Notes: generated by a model from the letters alone, not told the origin. A stretch of 51,956 nt of DNA from an uncultured Prevotella sp. (GCA_902798285.1 CADBVZ010000034.1:1-51956), one strand, 5' to 3'. Positions 26,121 to 35,304 are shown, numbered from the stretch's first letter. Program-made: numbers and translations.

Positions 26121-28918
26121 AGGGCGGTATGAATGTGATTCTTGAGGTGTCAGTACCTGATGTGGTTGACGTACTTGCTGACCACAAGACCGACGCAGCC
26201 TACAAGAAGGCTATGGAGCTCGCCAAGAAGGAAGAGGAGACTAGTCAGGCAGACTTCGTTTCTCTGTTCGTGAAGTATTGGAAACAGGAAGGCAACGGCC
26301 GTCCCCTCGCCGCCATCTTTGCTACCCAGCAGATGAAGGGCAAGGTCAGCACCCAGTCGAGCGACTCTGAAGTAGAGAGCGCCATCCGTGCCGAGGTGCA
26401 GAGCGCCGTTGACAACTCGTTCAACGTAGTACGTAACCGTATCGATAAGTTCGGCGTTGTTCAGCCTAACATCCAGAAGCTCGAAGGTCAGAGTGGCCGT
26501 ATCATGGTTGAGATGCCTGGTATCAAGGAGCCCGAGCGTGTTCGTAAGCTTCTCCAGGGTTCTGCCAACCTTGAGTTCTGGGAGACCTACAACAGCAATG
26601 AGATCACTCCGCTTCTGACTCAGTTGAACCAGCGCTACGCTGCTACTGGCGGTGAGGTGGTTGAAGAGGACACAACAGTTGTTGAGGCTGCTGCAGCTGA
26701 TACCGTGAAGGCTGCTGCTGGCGACCTGGCTGCTAAGCTCACCAAGAAGGACGACAAGGCTAAGGACAACAAGGCACTCGAGGCTGCCAAGAAGCAGAAC
26801 CCCCTGTTCTCTATCTTCCAGCCCACACAGGGTAACACCCTCGCCGTTGTTGGTTACGCCAATGCCCGCGATACCGCTGAGATTAACAAGATTATCTACT
26901 CTGACCTCGCTCGTCAGATCCTGCCCGCAGAGCTGAAGCTCCGTTGGGGTGCTAAGCCCGAGGACTTCGGTGGTCAGGATACAAAGGGTGATATCTTCGA
27001 GCTCTATGCTCTGAAGGTTACCGAGCCCTCAGGTCGCGCTCCACTGGAGGGTGATGTTATCACCTCTTCAAAGGACGACTTCGAGCCCAACACCGGCCGT
27101 CCCTGCGTATCTATGCAGATGAACTCTGACGGTGCCCGTCGCTGGAGCCAGATTACGAAGCAGAACATCGGTAAGGCCGTAGCCATCGTGCTCGACGACG
27201 CCGTTTATACTGCTCCCCGTATCCTCACTCAGATCGATGGTGGTAACTCTCAGATTACTGGTAACTTCACTATCGAAGATACCAAGGACCTTGCTAACAC
27301 ATTGAACTCTGGTAAGATGCCGGCTCCTACCCGCATCGTACAAGAAGAGGTTGTTGGTCCCTCACTCGGTGCTCAGTCTATCAAGCAGGGTGTCATCTCG
27401 TTCATCGTAGCCTTCGTGCTGCTGATGGTCTACATGATCATGCTTTACGGCTTCATCCCAGGTATCCTCTCAGATATTGCTCTGCTGTTCAACCTGTTCT
27501 TCACGCTGGGTATCCTTACCTCGTTCCAGGCTGCTCTGACTATGCCTGGTATCGCCGGTATCGTGCTGACGCTGGGTACCGCTGTGGATGCTAACGTGCT
27601 GATCTATGAGCGTATCAAGGAAGAGCTGAAGAAGGGTCTCAGCGTGAAGGAAGCCCTCAACAAGGGTTACTCTAACGCCTTCAGCGCTATCTTCGACTCT
27701 AACTTCACATCACTCATCACAGGTATCATCCTGCTCTACTTCGGTACAGGTCCTGTGAAGGGCTTTGCCACCACTTGGATCATTGGTATTCTCGTATCAT
27801 TCTTCACCGCCGTATTCCTGACACGTGTGGTTTACGACTACATGCTGAAGAAGGATAAGTGGACCGACCTCACCTTCGTAACTGGTTACTCAAAGAACCT
27901 CATGCAGAAGGCCAACTACAACTTCATGGGTATGTACAAGAAGACCTTCACCATCTGGGGTGTGGCTGCCATCCTGTTCTGCATCTCATTCGCCGTTCGC
28001 GGTCTGAGCCAGAGCATCGACTTCACCGGTGGTCGTAACTATGTAGTGACCCTCGATAAGGAGACTCCCGTTGAGGAGGTTCGTAAGGCTATGGCCGGTG
28101 CCTTCATCAACACCATGGGTGAGAAGGCTAACCAGGAGGCTAACACCTCTGTGATTGCCCTGGGTACCGACGGCAAGACCGTTCGTATCTCTACCAACTG
28201 GGATATCGAGTCTAACAATCCTGAGGTTGACGACCAGGCTGAGACTATCCTCTTCAATGCTCTGAAGAAGGCTAACCTCGTAAGCCAGGCCGACGTTGAG
28301 GCATTCAAGAATCCTGATGTCCGCGAGGGTGGTTCTATCATCAGCTCTGCTAAGGTAGGTCCTTCTGTGGCTAAAGATATCACATATGGTGCTATCATCT
28401 CTGTGATCATTGCCCTGATTGCCATCTTCCTCTACATCCTGCTCCGCTTCCGCAACCTCGCCTTCTCTGTAGGTGCTACTGTTGCGCTGGCTCTCGATGC
28501 ATTGGTAGTAATTGGCTTCTACTCAGTACTCTGGGGTTGGGTTCCCATGTCACTCGAGATCGACCAGGTATTCATCGGTGCTATCCTGACGGTGATCGGT
28601 TACTCTATCAACGATAAGGTGGTAGTATTCGACCGTATCCGTGAGAACATCGGTCTCTATGGCAAGCGCGATCGTCAGCAGCTGTTCAACGACTCATTGA
28701 ACCAGACGCTGGCTCGTACCATCAACACCTCAGTAACGACCTTGATCGTGCTGTTGGCTATCTTCATCCTCGGTGGTGATAGCATCCGCTCGTTCTCGTT
28801 CGCTATGATCCTGGGTGTTATCTTCGGTACCCTGTCTTCACTCTTCATCGCTGCTCCTACGGCTTATCTTACCTTAGGCCGCACGATCAAGGAAGAAGAA
28901 ATTGCCGAGAAGAAATAA
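26093..28918 (+). CDS. secDF: Protein translocase SecDF fusion, N-terminally cut by frameshift
   Basis: A fused SecD-SecF accessory translocase that uses the proton gradient to pull exported proteins through SecYEG. The SecD part starts at IGLGLDLKGGMNV (D1 motif), has an unusual Ala/Lys/Val-rich insert (about residues 190-235), the P1 head domain and five helices (about 435-605). SecF follows with FTGGRNYVV (about 645) and its own helices to 930. The 941-aa frame is otherwise intact. The native start lies at 26001 in another frame, so as written the protein lacks helix 1. Identity is certain; the 5' defect may be an assembly error. Confidence 0.93.
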   Translation: MEIGLGLDLKGGMNVILEVSVPDVVDVLADHKTDAAYKKAMELAKKEEETSQADFVSLFVKYWKQEGNGRPLAAIFATQQMKGKVSTQSSDSEVESAIRAEVQSAVDNSFNVVRNRIDKFGVVQPNIQKLEGQSGRIMVEMPGIKEPERVRKLLQGSANLEFWETYNSNEITPLLTQLNQRYAATGGEVVEEDTTVVEAAAADTVKAAAGDLAAKLTKKDDKAKDNKALEAAKKQNPLFSIFQPTQGNTLAVVGYANARDTAEINKIIYSDLARQILPAELKLRWGAKPEDFGGQDTKGDIFELYALKVTEPSGRAPLEGDVITSSKDDFEPNTGRPCVSMQMNSDGARRWSQITKQNIGKAVAIVLDDAVYTAPRILTQIDGGNSQITGNFTIEDTKDLANTLNSGKMPAPTRIVQEEVVGPSLGAQSIKQGVISFIVAFVLLMVYMIMLYGFIPGILSDIALLFNLFFTLGILTSFQAALTMPGIAGIVLTLGTAVDANVLIYERIKEELKKGLSVKEALNKGYSNAFSAIFDSNFTSLITGIILLYFGTGPVKGFATTWIIGILVSFFTAVFLTRVVYDYMLKKDKWTDLTFVTGYSKNLMQKANYNFMGMYKKTFTIWGVAAILFCISFAVRGLSQSIDFTGGRNYVVTLDKETPVEEVRKAMAGAFINTMGEKANQEANTSVIALGTDGKTVRISTNWDIESNNPEVDDQAETILFNALKKANLVSQADVEAFKNPDVREGGSIISSAKVGPSVAKDITYGAIISVIIALIAIFLYILLRFRNLAFSVGATVALALDALVVIGFYSVLWGWVPMSLEIDQVFIGAILTVIGYSINDKVVVFDRIRENIGLYGKRDRQQLFNDSLNQTLARTINTSVTTLIVLLAIFILGGDSIRSFSFAMILGVIFGTLSSLFIAAPTAYLTLGRTIKEEEIAEKK

Positions 28919-28942
28919 GGCATACACCTTATTAATATATAT

Positions 28943-28979
28943 AATAGGCTGCGACTGAAAAGTTGCGGCCTATTTTTTT
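28943..28979 (+). terminator. Terminator of secDF
   Basis: AATAGGC pairs with GCCTATT in a long stem (28943-28974), followed by seven T. The 3' side CCTATTTTTTTGATG is identical to the pckA terminator. Confidence 0.88.
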
Positions 28980-29001
28980 GATGGTTATCAGATTTATTTC
29001 G

Positions 29002-29009
29002 TATCTTTG
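29002..29009 (+). promoter_or_regulatory. -7 box of the AraC-type regulator gene
   Basis: TATCTTTG ends only 5 nt before the GTG at 29015, so transcription would begin at or within the start codon. Confidence 0.65.
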
Positions 29010-29014
29010 CAGCC

Positions 29015-30199
29015 GTGATTTTCATATTACTATCATCACTACCCATGCTGGTATGTGGCATCATGACCGCACTTCTGGCATTACACCTGAGAATAAAGGC
29101 TAACCGTCCACAACTCAGGCTGTTCTTCTTCATGGCATCGGCCACATTGCTTTATACTGGACACTTCATCTTCTTTAACGGCATCAAGGAGGCCATCCCC
29201 TTCTCCGATACCGTCTATTGTTTCTGCAATCCCGCTGTCTATCCCTTATTCTATATCTATATTGAGGAACTGACCATCCGGCGCCCCAACAGGCTGTGGC
29301 AGTTCTACTATCTGCTGCCTGCCATCATCTGTTTCCTAACCGTAGGTTTTCTCTATCTCTTGATGGACCATGCGGAAATGGTGGCATTCATCGAGTACAA
29401 CCTGTATCACAATGATTTCTCTGGTCTAAGCGGTCTGGCATGGTGGCAGGGCGTGGCGCATACGGCTGTCAAGGTGATTCACGCGCTGGAGATACCGCCC
29501 GTACTTTATTTCGGATGGAAGCGCATCAGTCATTACGACCATTTGGTAAAAAACTACTATTCTGATACTGAAGGTAAAACGGCCGGCTCTATCAGATCCC
29601 TGTTGATTGTCCTCGTGCTGGCATCTATCGCTTCGTTCGTATGCAACGCCATCGGACGCACCCATTTCAACGAATCCATCTGGTTGGCTGCTGTTCCCCT
29701 GACCACCTTCTCCATCCTACTCCTGATCATTGGTCACGTAGGTTTACACCAGCAGTTCTATATCAATGATATCGATATCGACGAGATAGAAGACGACGCC
29801 TTTATTCCCGATGACATCAAGGATAATCTTGGCGATAAACTCCTGAAGCTGATGGATCAAGAGAAGTATTACCTGAATCCCAACCTGAAAATCGATGAGT
29901 TGTCAAAGTTACTGAATTCTAATCGCAACTATATCTACCATACCATCAATATGAAGATGGGGCTCACGTTCTCGGAATTCATCAACAGCAAACGTATTGA
30001 TTATTCGGCAGAGATGATTGAGAATAATCCCGAGATACATCTGAGTGAAGTAGCCACTAAGTCGGGCTTCACCTCCAGCAGCGCCTTCTACCGCAACTTC
30101 AAGCATTTCAAGGGATGTACACCACGCGAATTCCAACAGGAATTACTAAAAAACAACACAGTACCCCGACCGAGAATCGAACTCGGAACTAAGCTTTAG
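29015..30199 (+). CDS. AraC-family regulator with membrane-spanning sensor half
   Basis: A 394-aa protein with about seven hydrophobic helices between residues 1 and 245 and a C-terminal AraC-type double helix-turn-helix (about 285-380, LKIDELSKLLNSNRNYIYH and LSEVATKSGFTSSSAFYRNF). Such membrane-bound AraC regulators occur widely in Bacteroidetes. The GTG start at 29015 would make the mRNA leaderless; ATG 29045 is a shorter alternative. The last 12 or so residues (VPRPRIELGTKL) are the antisense translation of the tRNA-Arg gene, so the true functional end is probably near QQELLKNN. The target is not evident; the GH43 gene downstream is a candidate. Confidence 0.88.
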   Translation: MIFILLSSLPMLVCGIMTALLALHLRIKANRPQLRLFFFMASATLLYTGHFIFFNGIKEAIPFSDTVYCFCNPAVYPLFYIYIEELTIRRPNRLWQFYYLLPAIICFLTVGFLYLLMDHAEMVAFIEYNLYHNDFSGLSGLAWWQGVAHTAVKVIHALEIPPVLYFGWKRISHYDHLVKNYYSDTEGKTAGSIRSLLIVLVLASIASFVCNAIGRTHFNESIWLAAVPLTTFSILLLIIGHVGLHQQFYINDIDIDEIEDDAFIPDDIKDNLGDKLLKLMDQEKYYLNPNLKIDELSKLLNSNRNYIYHTINMKMGLTFSEFINSKRIDYSAEMIENNPEIHLSEVATKSGFTSSSAFYRNFKHFKGCTPREFQQELLKNNTVPRPRIELGTKL

Positions 30200-30233
30200 G
30201 AGAGCCTTGTTATATCCATTTAACTATCAGGGC
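30162..30233 (-). tRNA. tRNA-Arg (CCU)
   Basis: On the minus strand the gene runs 30233 to 30162. The acceptor GCCCTGA pairs with TCGGGGT (G-U at the first pair), the D stem is GTT/AAC, and the anticodon stem AGGCT/AGCTT holds loop CTCCTAA with anticodon CCT at 30198-30200. The T arm CCGAG-TTCGATT-CTCGG is perfect. It overlaps the 3' end of the AraC-type gene in antisense. Confidence 0.93.
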
Positions 30234-30249
30234 GCGTGGTTTTCGGCTG

Positions 30250-30280
30250 CAAAGGTACGTAGAAAAGGCGGAAAAACAAA
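30250..30280 (-). promoter_or_regulatory. Promoter of tRNA-Arg
   Basis: On the minus strand, TTTG (30277-30280), 19 nt, TACCTTTG (30250-30257), then the tRNA 5' end 17 nt downstream. Confidence 0.85.
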
Positions 30281-30296
30281 ATTATACGCCACTAAA

Positions 30297-30328
30297 TTTG
30301 TTATTTAGCCCGTTTTTTCCTAACTTTG
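30297..30328 (+). promoter_or_regulatory. Promoter of the GH43 gene
   Basis: TTTG (30297-30300), 20 nt, TAACTTTG (30321-30328). The ATG follows after 37 nt. Confidence 0.8.
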
Positions 30329-30365
30329 CAGGCATCTTTACACGTAACACTAAACACTTACAAAT

Positions 30366-32399
30366 ATGAAACGACTATTCATTCTTCCCCTCCTGCTCCT
30401 GGCCGCTCTTTCGGCTCAGGCGCAGAACCCCTATCTCCCCTTGTGGGAACATCTGCCCGATGGCGAACCGCGTGTATTCGAGGATCCCGACCAGCCTGGC
30501 AAGTTCAGAGCCTATATCATCGGCTCGCACGACACCAATTACTCGGCCTACTGCGGTAGCGATATCCGCATGTGGTCGGCTCCCGTTGAGGACCTCAGCC
30601 AGTGGCGCGACGAAGGCCCGATATTCACCCACTACGTTGACGGTCAATGGGATACGATGTTTGCCCCCGATCTAGTGGAAGTGAAGGACAAGGCTACGGG
30701 CAAGAAAACTTATTACCTCTACCCCCACTCCCGTGGGTGGCGTCGCGTGCCGATGGTTTGCAAGAGCGATCGCCCCAACGGTCCTTTCACACCGATTAAT
30801 CTGACTGAGGATGGTCGCCAATGTCTTCCCGGCTCTCTCATCGACTTCGATCCCTCCGTGTTCATCGAGAATATCACTAATAAGAAGGATCCTGACTACG
30901 ATAAGGGTTTCCGTGCTTATGTATTCTACGGTTTTCAGCACTCTACGGCTTGCGAACTCGATCAGAACACCATGTACTCCCAGCGTGAGGGCACTCAGCT
31001 GATCGATCCCTTCATCCCTGCCAGCAGCGCCGATGGTCGTCTGCTCGACAAGGAAGGCTCTGAGTATAAAGCCCTTTACGAGGGTCAGAACCCACTCGAT
31101 TTCAACTTTTTCGAGGCCTCATCAATTCGTCAGGTAGGCAATAAATACGTGATGGTGTTCTCTGGCTATAGTGGCAAGGAATACGGTCTGGGCAATACCA
31201 ATTCCGCCTTGCGCTATGCTTTTGGCGATTCGCCCTTAGGGCCCTGGCGCTCAGGTGGCGTATTGGTCGACTCGCGTGGTGTGGTTGCTGGCGAAGGCGA
31301 TGCACAACTCATCACCACCAATGCTGGTCATAACACCCACGGCTCGATTCAGGAAATCAACGGCCAGTGGTATGTATTCTATCACCGTCCGCCACGCGGC
31401 TTCGGCTTTGCCCGTCAGGCCATGGTGGCTCCCGTTAAGATTACTTGGGACAAGAAGCCCGTGGCCAAGGGTGGTGTAGTGAAGATTACAGGCTACGACC
31501 CCTATGCCAAGGATAATGAGTGGACGGCAAAAGCCGCCGATGGCAACGAATATACAGGTGCAGAAGTCACCTCCGAGGGCTTCCAGATCTTCGGTCTGCC
31601 TCCTTATCAGTACTACTCTGCTGGTCTGGCCTGCTTCATGACTGGCGGCACCAATAGCAACGAGTGGATGCAGGACAACCACGACATCTGGAATAACTCT
31701 ATGGACCTGGCTGGCATTACCAATACGGGCATCGTCGGTTTCAAGTACTTCGGCTTTGGCGGTCTGGCTCAGGATGTGAAAGGCCTCAAGTCTTTTACTG
31801 GCATCCAGAAGGGCGATGGCGCCGTATTAAACCTGAACCTGACAGCAGGCGGACATGGTGCCTTTAAGATCCACGTCAAGCTGGACGATCCTTGGAAAGG
31901 CGATGAAATCGCTGTTTTCGATATCCCAGCCGATGCACAGAAGTCACCTAAGATCTATCAGCAGCCTGTGCCCGCCGTTGAGGGACTGCAGGGCAAGCAT
32001 GCCATCTACCTCGTGGCCGAGGGTGCCGACATCCAGGCTCCCCAGCGCCCACAATGGGGACCACGTCGTCCCCAGCGTCCGCAGGGCCTCTTCGACCTTC
32101 ACGGTATCGGTTTCTCAAAGGCTGGTGAGCAGTTCGAAGCCCCTGTTGTGCCTCAGGTAACCATCATGGCCGACGGACAAAAACTGGTGATTCCATCGAC
32201 ACCTATCCGCTTCACCAATCTGAATGGCTATACCGACCAGACGCGCTATCAGGTATATGGCAAGATCGGCGATGGCTCTAAACTCACAGCCACAGCCTCC
32301 GATCCATCGGTGAAATTCGAGATAAGTCCTATTGTAGAAGGTCGCGCTACCATCAAGGCCACCTACAACGGACTGACGAAAATATTCCTGATTAACTAA
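30366..32399 (+). CDS. Secreted glycoside hydrolase family 43-like protein with CBM6-like domain
   Basis: An exported 677-aa enzyme with signal peptide MKRLFILPLLLLAALSAQAQ. A five-bladed propeller of GH43 type covers about residues 25-370, with candidate acidic residues in MFAPDLVEV, the DFDPSVFIE segment and NFFEASSI; the HNTHGSIQEINGQWYVFYH segment is typical. A CBM6-like beta-sandwich follows (about 400-590), interrupted by a Pro/Arg/Gln-rich stretch (QRPQWGPRRPQRPQG, about 558-572), and a C-terminal Ig-like domain ends the protein. Members attack arabinose- or xylose-containing polysaccharides; the exact substrate is unknown. Confidence 0.85.
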   Translation: MKRLFILPLLLLAALSAQAQNPYLPLWEHLPDGEPRVFEDPDQPGKFRAYIIGSHDTNYSAYCGSDIRMWSAPVEDLSQWRDEGPIFTHYVDGQWDTMFAPDLVEVKDKATGKKTYYLYPHSRGWRRVPMVCKSDRPNGPFTPINLTEDGRQCLPGSLIDFDPSVFIENITNKKDPDYDKGFRAYVFYGFQHSTACELDQNTMYSQREGTQLIDPFIPASSADGRLLDKEGSEYKALYEGQNPLDFNFFEASSIRQVGNKYVMVFSGYSGKEYGLGNTNSALRYAFGDSPLGPWRSGGVLVDSRGVVAGEGDAQLITTNAGHNTHGSIQEINGQWYVFYHRPPRGFGFARQAMVAPVKITWDKKPVAKGGVVKITGYDPYAKDNEWTAKAADGNEYTGAEVTSEGFQIFGLPPYQYYSAGLACFMTGGTNSNEWMQDNHDIWNNSMDLAGITNTGIVGFKYFGFGGLAQDVKGLKSFTGIQKGDGAVLNLNLTAGGHGAFKIHVKLDDPWKGDEIAVFDIPADAQKSPKIYQQPVPAVEGLQGKHAIYLVAEGADIQAPQRPQWGPRRPQRPQGLFDLHGIGFSKAGEQFEAPVVPQVTIMADGQKLVIPSTPIRFTNLNGYTDQTRYQVYGKIGDGSKLTATASDPSVKFEISPIVEGRATIKATYNGLTKIFLIN

Positions 32400-32412
32400 G
32401 GGATGATCCCCC

Positions 32413-32504
32413 TTCAAGCAAAACAATTTGTTTTGCCCTCGTTAAGATAGTCTTTTACACACAAAGGAACTATCTCTTTCAAGGCAAAACAAATTGTTTT
32501 GGTT
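32413..32504. terminator. Bidirectional double-hairpin terminator region
   Basis: Two near-identical hairpins, GCAAAACAA-T-TTGTTTTGC (from 32419) and CAAAACAA-A-TTGTTTTG (from 32485), lie between convergent genes. GATAGT and ACTATC between them can also pair. Confidence 0.7.
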
Positions 32505-33686
32505 TTACCCTAAATATGCCTTGATACGCTGGAGGGCATCTAAGAGCCGGCTGCGCTGGATGGCAATGTTGAAACGCACATATCCCTCACCCGTCTGGGG
32601 CCCATACATCGTGCCTGGATTAATCCATACCTTGGCCTCAGCCAGCAATCGGTCACAAAGCTCCTGCGAAGTGATGCCCATGGCCGAGATATCCACCCAA
32701 GGCAGGTAGGTTCCTTCCAAACGACACACCTTCCATTGGGGCAGGTTTTCGCCGATGAAATCGCGCAAAAGCTGATAATTTCCCCAGAGGTACTGGTTCA
32801 GTTCATCGATCCAATCCTCGCTCTCGTTATAAGCCGCCTGAAGCGCCACTATACCGAAGGGATTCACATCGCACACCTCATTAATATTAATGGCACGATC
32901 GATTCTGCGACGCCATGAGGGATGCGAACAGATGATGTTAGCAATCTGCAGACCAGCCGTATTGAAGTTCTTCGAGGGCGAGTTCATCACCACGCAATTG
33001 TCGGTAATCGTTCCAAAGGGCACGAACTGATGCCCAGGCATCACCAATTCGCAATGAATCTCATCGCTTACCACCTTCACGCCATGCTGCTGACAAATGT
33101 CGTACATGCGTTGCAATTCCTCTCTTGTCCAGACTCGGCCTGAAGGGTTATGAGGATTACACAGCAGGAAGAGTGTGGTCTTTTCATCGGCACACTTAGC
33201 CTCGAAATCGTCAAAGTCCACCTCGAAGGAGTCATCCACGGCCTTCAGGGGCGACTCCAACACCTCACAGCCGTTATTTTTGATACTCGAGAAGAAGCAG
33301 TTATAAGCTGGCGAGAGGATGAGCACTTTTTCTCCTGGCATGGTGAGCGCCTTGATGACACACGACATCGCAGGAACAACGGCTGTGGTGTAGAGTATCC
33401 ATTGGCGCTGGATTTCCCATTGATGACGACGATGGAACCAGGAAATGACAGCCTCGTAATAGCTCTCAGGCACGATGTTATAACCAAACACACCATGCTC
33501 TGCACGCTTTTTAACGGCCTCCAAGATAGCTGGAGCCGCCTTGAAATCCATGTCGGCCACCCAGAGGGGAATCACATCGGCCGACAGACTCATTCCCGAG
33601 CTGCGCTCGCCTACCTGTGGCCTTTCATCCCATTTCACGCAGTTCGTACCCCTGCGCTCCACCAATTCGTCAAAGTTGTACTTCAT
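32505..33686 (-). CDS. PatB/MalY-family PLP-dependent C-S lyase (cystathionine beta-lyase type)
   Basis: A fold-type I aminotransferase-like enzyme of 393 aa. MKYNFDELVERRGTNCVKWD and IPLWVADMDFKAAPAI are the MalY/PatB start. The PLP lysine lies in SPSKNFNTAGLQ, and LLCNPHNPSGRVWT plus VSDEIHCELV bind the cofactor. These enzymes cleave cystathionine or cysteine to release homocysteine or sulfide, pyruvate and ammonia. It is 12 nt downstream of the DUF3737 gene and probably co-transcribed with it. Confidence 0.93.
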   Translation of the reverse strand: MKYNFDELVERRGTNCVKWDERPQVGERSSGMSLSADVIPLWVADMDFKAAPAILEAVKKRAEHGVFGYNIVPESYYEAVISWFHRRHQWEIQRQWILYTTAVVPAMSCVIKALTMPGEKVLILSPAYNCFFSSIKNNGCEVLESPLKAVDDSFEVDFDDFEAKCADEKTTLFLLCNPHNPSGRVWTREELQRMYDICQQHGVKVVSDEIHCELVMPGHQFVPFGTITDNCVVMNSPSKNFNTAGLQIANIICSHPSWRRRIDRAININEVCDVNPFGIVALQAAYNESEDWIDELNQYLWGNYQLLRDFIGENLPQWKVCRLEGTYLPWVDISAMGITSQELCDRLLAEAKVWINPGTMYGPQTGEGYVRFNIAIQRSRLLDALQRIKAYLG

Positions 33687-33698
33687 ATCTCTAACCTC

Positions 33699-34550
33699 TT
33701 ACTTCTCACCTCTCACCTCTATCACACAATTATTCGGCTCTCTTACGTTCTCATCTATGGTGATACTACCGATGGAATCGGCAATAATATGTCCGCTCGT
33801 GGGATTCTTGATGTTCTCGATATGACCCTTGATGTCGGCCTCAACGGTAGAGTATTCGAACATACGGTCACACATGGGGTCGATGGTACAGTTCTCGAGC
33901 ACCAGGTTCTGGGTATAACAGAGCAACTGCTCACCAGCCAAGTGGCAGTTCACCAGGCGCACGTTCTTTGAGTGCCAGGCCAGATACTCGCCATCGAGTA
34001 CAGAGTCATAGATGGTCACGTTCTCGCACTCCCAGAAAGAGTCCTTCGTCAGGATATTGGCATTATGCACCTCCACGTTCTTGCAATACTGGAAAACATA
34101 TTTCGAGTCGCTCTCCAGTCCGTCAACATAAATATTCTCAGAGAACATGAAAGGATAAGTGCCCCCATGCAGTTTTACGTTCTTGATCTTGATGCCGTTC
34201 ACCTTCCAGAAGGTCTCGTCGGCATCGGTTATCTCTACGTTCTCCAGCGTCAGGTTGTTCATCTCGCGGAAGAACTTCGGTCCGTCTATTCGCGAGTTCT
34301 TCATCACCAGATCGTTGGTGTACCAGATGGCCGAGCGCGAGCCCAGCGCAAAGTAGCAGTTCTCGATATAGGCACCATCCACGTGCCACCAGGGATATTT
34401 GCCATAGAACTTACAGTCGTAAGCCTCCATATTCTGGCATTGCTTAATGCCCGACTCACCATCGGTGATGGTTACATTCTCCAATCGCAGGTCATGGCAA
34501 GCGAACAAGGGTCGCTCACCGCCGAATTTCTTGTCTTTAATTAACTTCAT
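33699..34550 (-). CDS. DUF3737 right-handed beta-helix protein
   Basis: A cytoplasmic protein of 283 aa made of many short strand repeats such as LENVTITDGE, LTLENVEITDAD and LVLENCTIDP, as in a parallel beta-helix. This is the DUF3737 family. No signal peptide is seen and no catalytic residues are known. It is transcribed from a minus-strand promoter (TATCTTTG at 34576-34583) together with the PatB-like lyase, a pairing that may point to a shared sulfur-compound role, which is only inferred. Confidence 0.88.
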   Translation of the reverse strand: MKLIKDKKFGGERPLFACHDLRLENVTITDGESGIKQCQNMEAYDCKFYGKYPWWHVDGAYIENCYFALGSRSAIWYTNDLVMKNSRIDGPKFFREMNNLTLENVEITDADETFWKVNGIKIKNVKLHGGTYPFMFSENIYVDGLESDSKYVFQYCKNVEVHNANILTKDSFWECENVTIYDSVLDGEYLAWHSKNVRLVNCHLAGEQLLCYTQNLVLENCTIDPMCDRMFEYSTVEADIKGHIENIKNPTSGHIIADSIGSITIDENVREPNNCVIEVRGEK

Positions 34551-34575
34551 CGTTTTGTATTGTTATAGCTCGCTG

Positions 34576-34583
34576 CAAAGATA
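34576..34583 (-). promoter_or_regulatory. -7 box of the DUF3737-patB operon
   Basis: Minus-strand TATCTTTG followed by GCAGCG, 26 nt before the ATG. Confidence 0.7.
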
Positions 34584-34584
34584 C

Positions 34585-34623
34585 AAATAAAAATCCGTAA
34601 TCCACCTACGCAGATTACGGATT
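34585..34623 (-). terminator. Terminator of the DUF3836-like gene
   Basis: AATCCGTAATC (34592-34602) pairs with GATTACGGATT (34613-34623); on the minus strand a T-rich run follows. Confidence 0.88.
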
Positions 34624-34673
34624 CTGATACCCATTTAAGGGTTTTTATATTTTAGAGAGAGAGAGAAAACTTA

Positions 34674-35162
34674 TTATCGGGTGGTAGCGAGCAACTGACT
34701 GTCGAGCGAATCCATCACCATCATCCGACTGGTGAGGTACATATTGTCCTGAGTCTCGTTCATCTTATAGGTCTTAACCGATGTCAGACTGGGAGCCACC
34801 TGGCGATAGAGTGTTACCTCTGAAGGCAGATCGTAAGCCTGCTTCTTGGCGTTCCACTGGCTCACCTCCACGTTGTAGCCATTCTTAAAGTATTTGTAGC
34901 TCAGGCGGGTGCTCTTGGTCCATTGCTTCTTGGCCTCGTCCCAGCTCAGCATCTCCTTGTTCGTGAGGCGTCCCTGCTCGTCATACTCGTAGCAGTACTC
35001 CATCTTCTGGGTCATCTGCGCGTTGGCGTTCTTCTCGTAAACTTCAATCTTGTTTACCTTTCCGTCCTCCATGTCACCATTGTACATGTAGTTGGGCTCA
35101 TTGCTGTTTACTGCGTTGAAGTACATGGTCAGTACTGTTGCGGCTGTGATAATTGCTTCCAT
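34674..35162 (-). CDS. Small exported DUF3836-like protein
   Basis: A 162-aa protein with a weak N-terminal signal (MEAIITAATVLTMYFNAVNS). The mature part has repeats like YDEQGRLTNKEMLSWDEAKK and LSYKYFKNGYNVEVSQWNAK, the strand pattern seen in DUF3836 and YD-type proteins. The DUF3836 name is from memory and moderately sure. It has its own minus-strand promoter (TACCTTTG at 35204-35211) and terminator, and is divergent to the sensor kinase. Confidence 0.6.
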   Translation of the reverse strand: MEAIITAATVLTMYFNAVNSNEPNYMYNGDMEDGKVNKIEVYEKNANAQMTQKMEYCYEYDEQGRLTNKEMLSWDEAKKQWTKSTRLSYKYFKNGYNVEVSQWNAKKQAYDLPSEVTLYRQVAPSLTSVKTYKMNETQDNMYLTSRMMVMDSLDSQLLATTR

Positions 35163-35203
35163 ATCTCTTGAGTTTTAATTGTTATTTTATCTGTTTGACG
35201 TTG

Positions 35204-35211
35204 CAAAGGTA
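35204..35211 (-). promoter_or_regulatory. -7 box of the DUF3836-like gene
   Basis: Minus-strand TACCTTTG followed by GCAACG, 42 nt before the start codon. It lies 22 nt from the first GTTA repeat of the divergent kinase promoter. Confidence 0.7.
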
Positions 35212-35233
35212 CGGAAAGTTGCAATAACATTAA

Positions 35234-35261
35234 GTTATCCGAATGTTATCTTTAGGTTAAA
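35234..35261 (+). promoter_or_regulatory. Candidate OmpR-type binding site, copy 1
   Basis: GTTA occurs at 35234, 35245 and 35256, an exact 11-bp spacing as in direct-repeat sites of OmpR/PhoB regulators. AATGTTATCTTTAGGTTAAA (35242-35261) is repeated exactly at 38161-38180. It ends 3 nt before the -33 box of the kinase promoter. Confidence 0.6.
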
Positions 35262-35264
35262 TGT

Positions 35265-35295
35265 TTTGTGGTTTAAGAAAAAAGCCTTACCTTTG
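35265..35295 (+). promoter_or_regulatory. Promoter of the two-component system
   Basis: TTTG (35265-35268), 19 nt, TACCTTTG (35288-35295). The likely start codon at 35305 is only 9 nt downstream, giving a leaderless or near-leaderless mRNA. Confidence 0.8.
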
Positions 35296-35304
35296 CCATC
35301 GGTT

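Noticed and set aside
33150-34544. Long plus-strand ORFs of 273 and 190 codons
   Set aside because: They lie antisense to the PatB-like and DUF3737 genes, which have clear family motifs, promoter and operon layout; the antisense proteins have no recognisable features.
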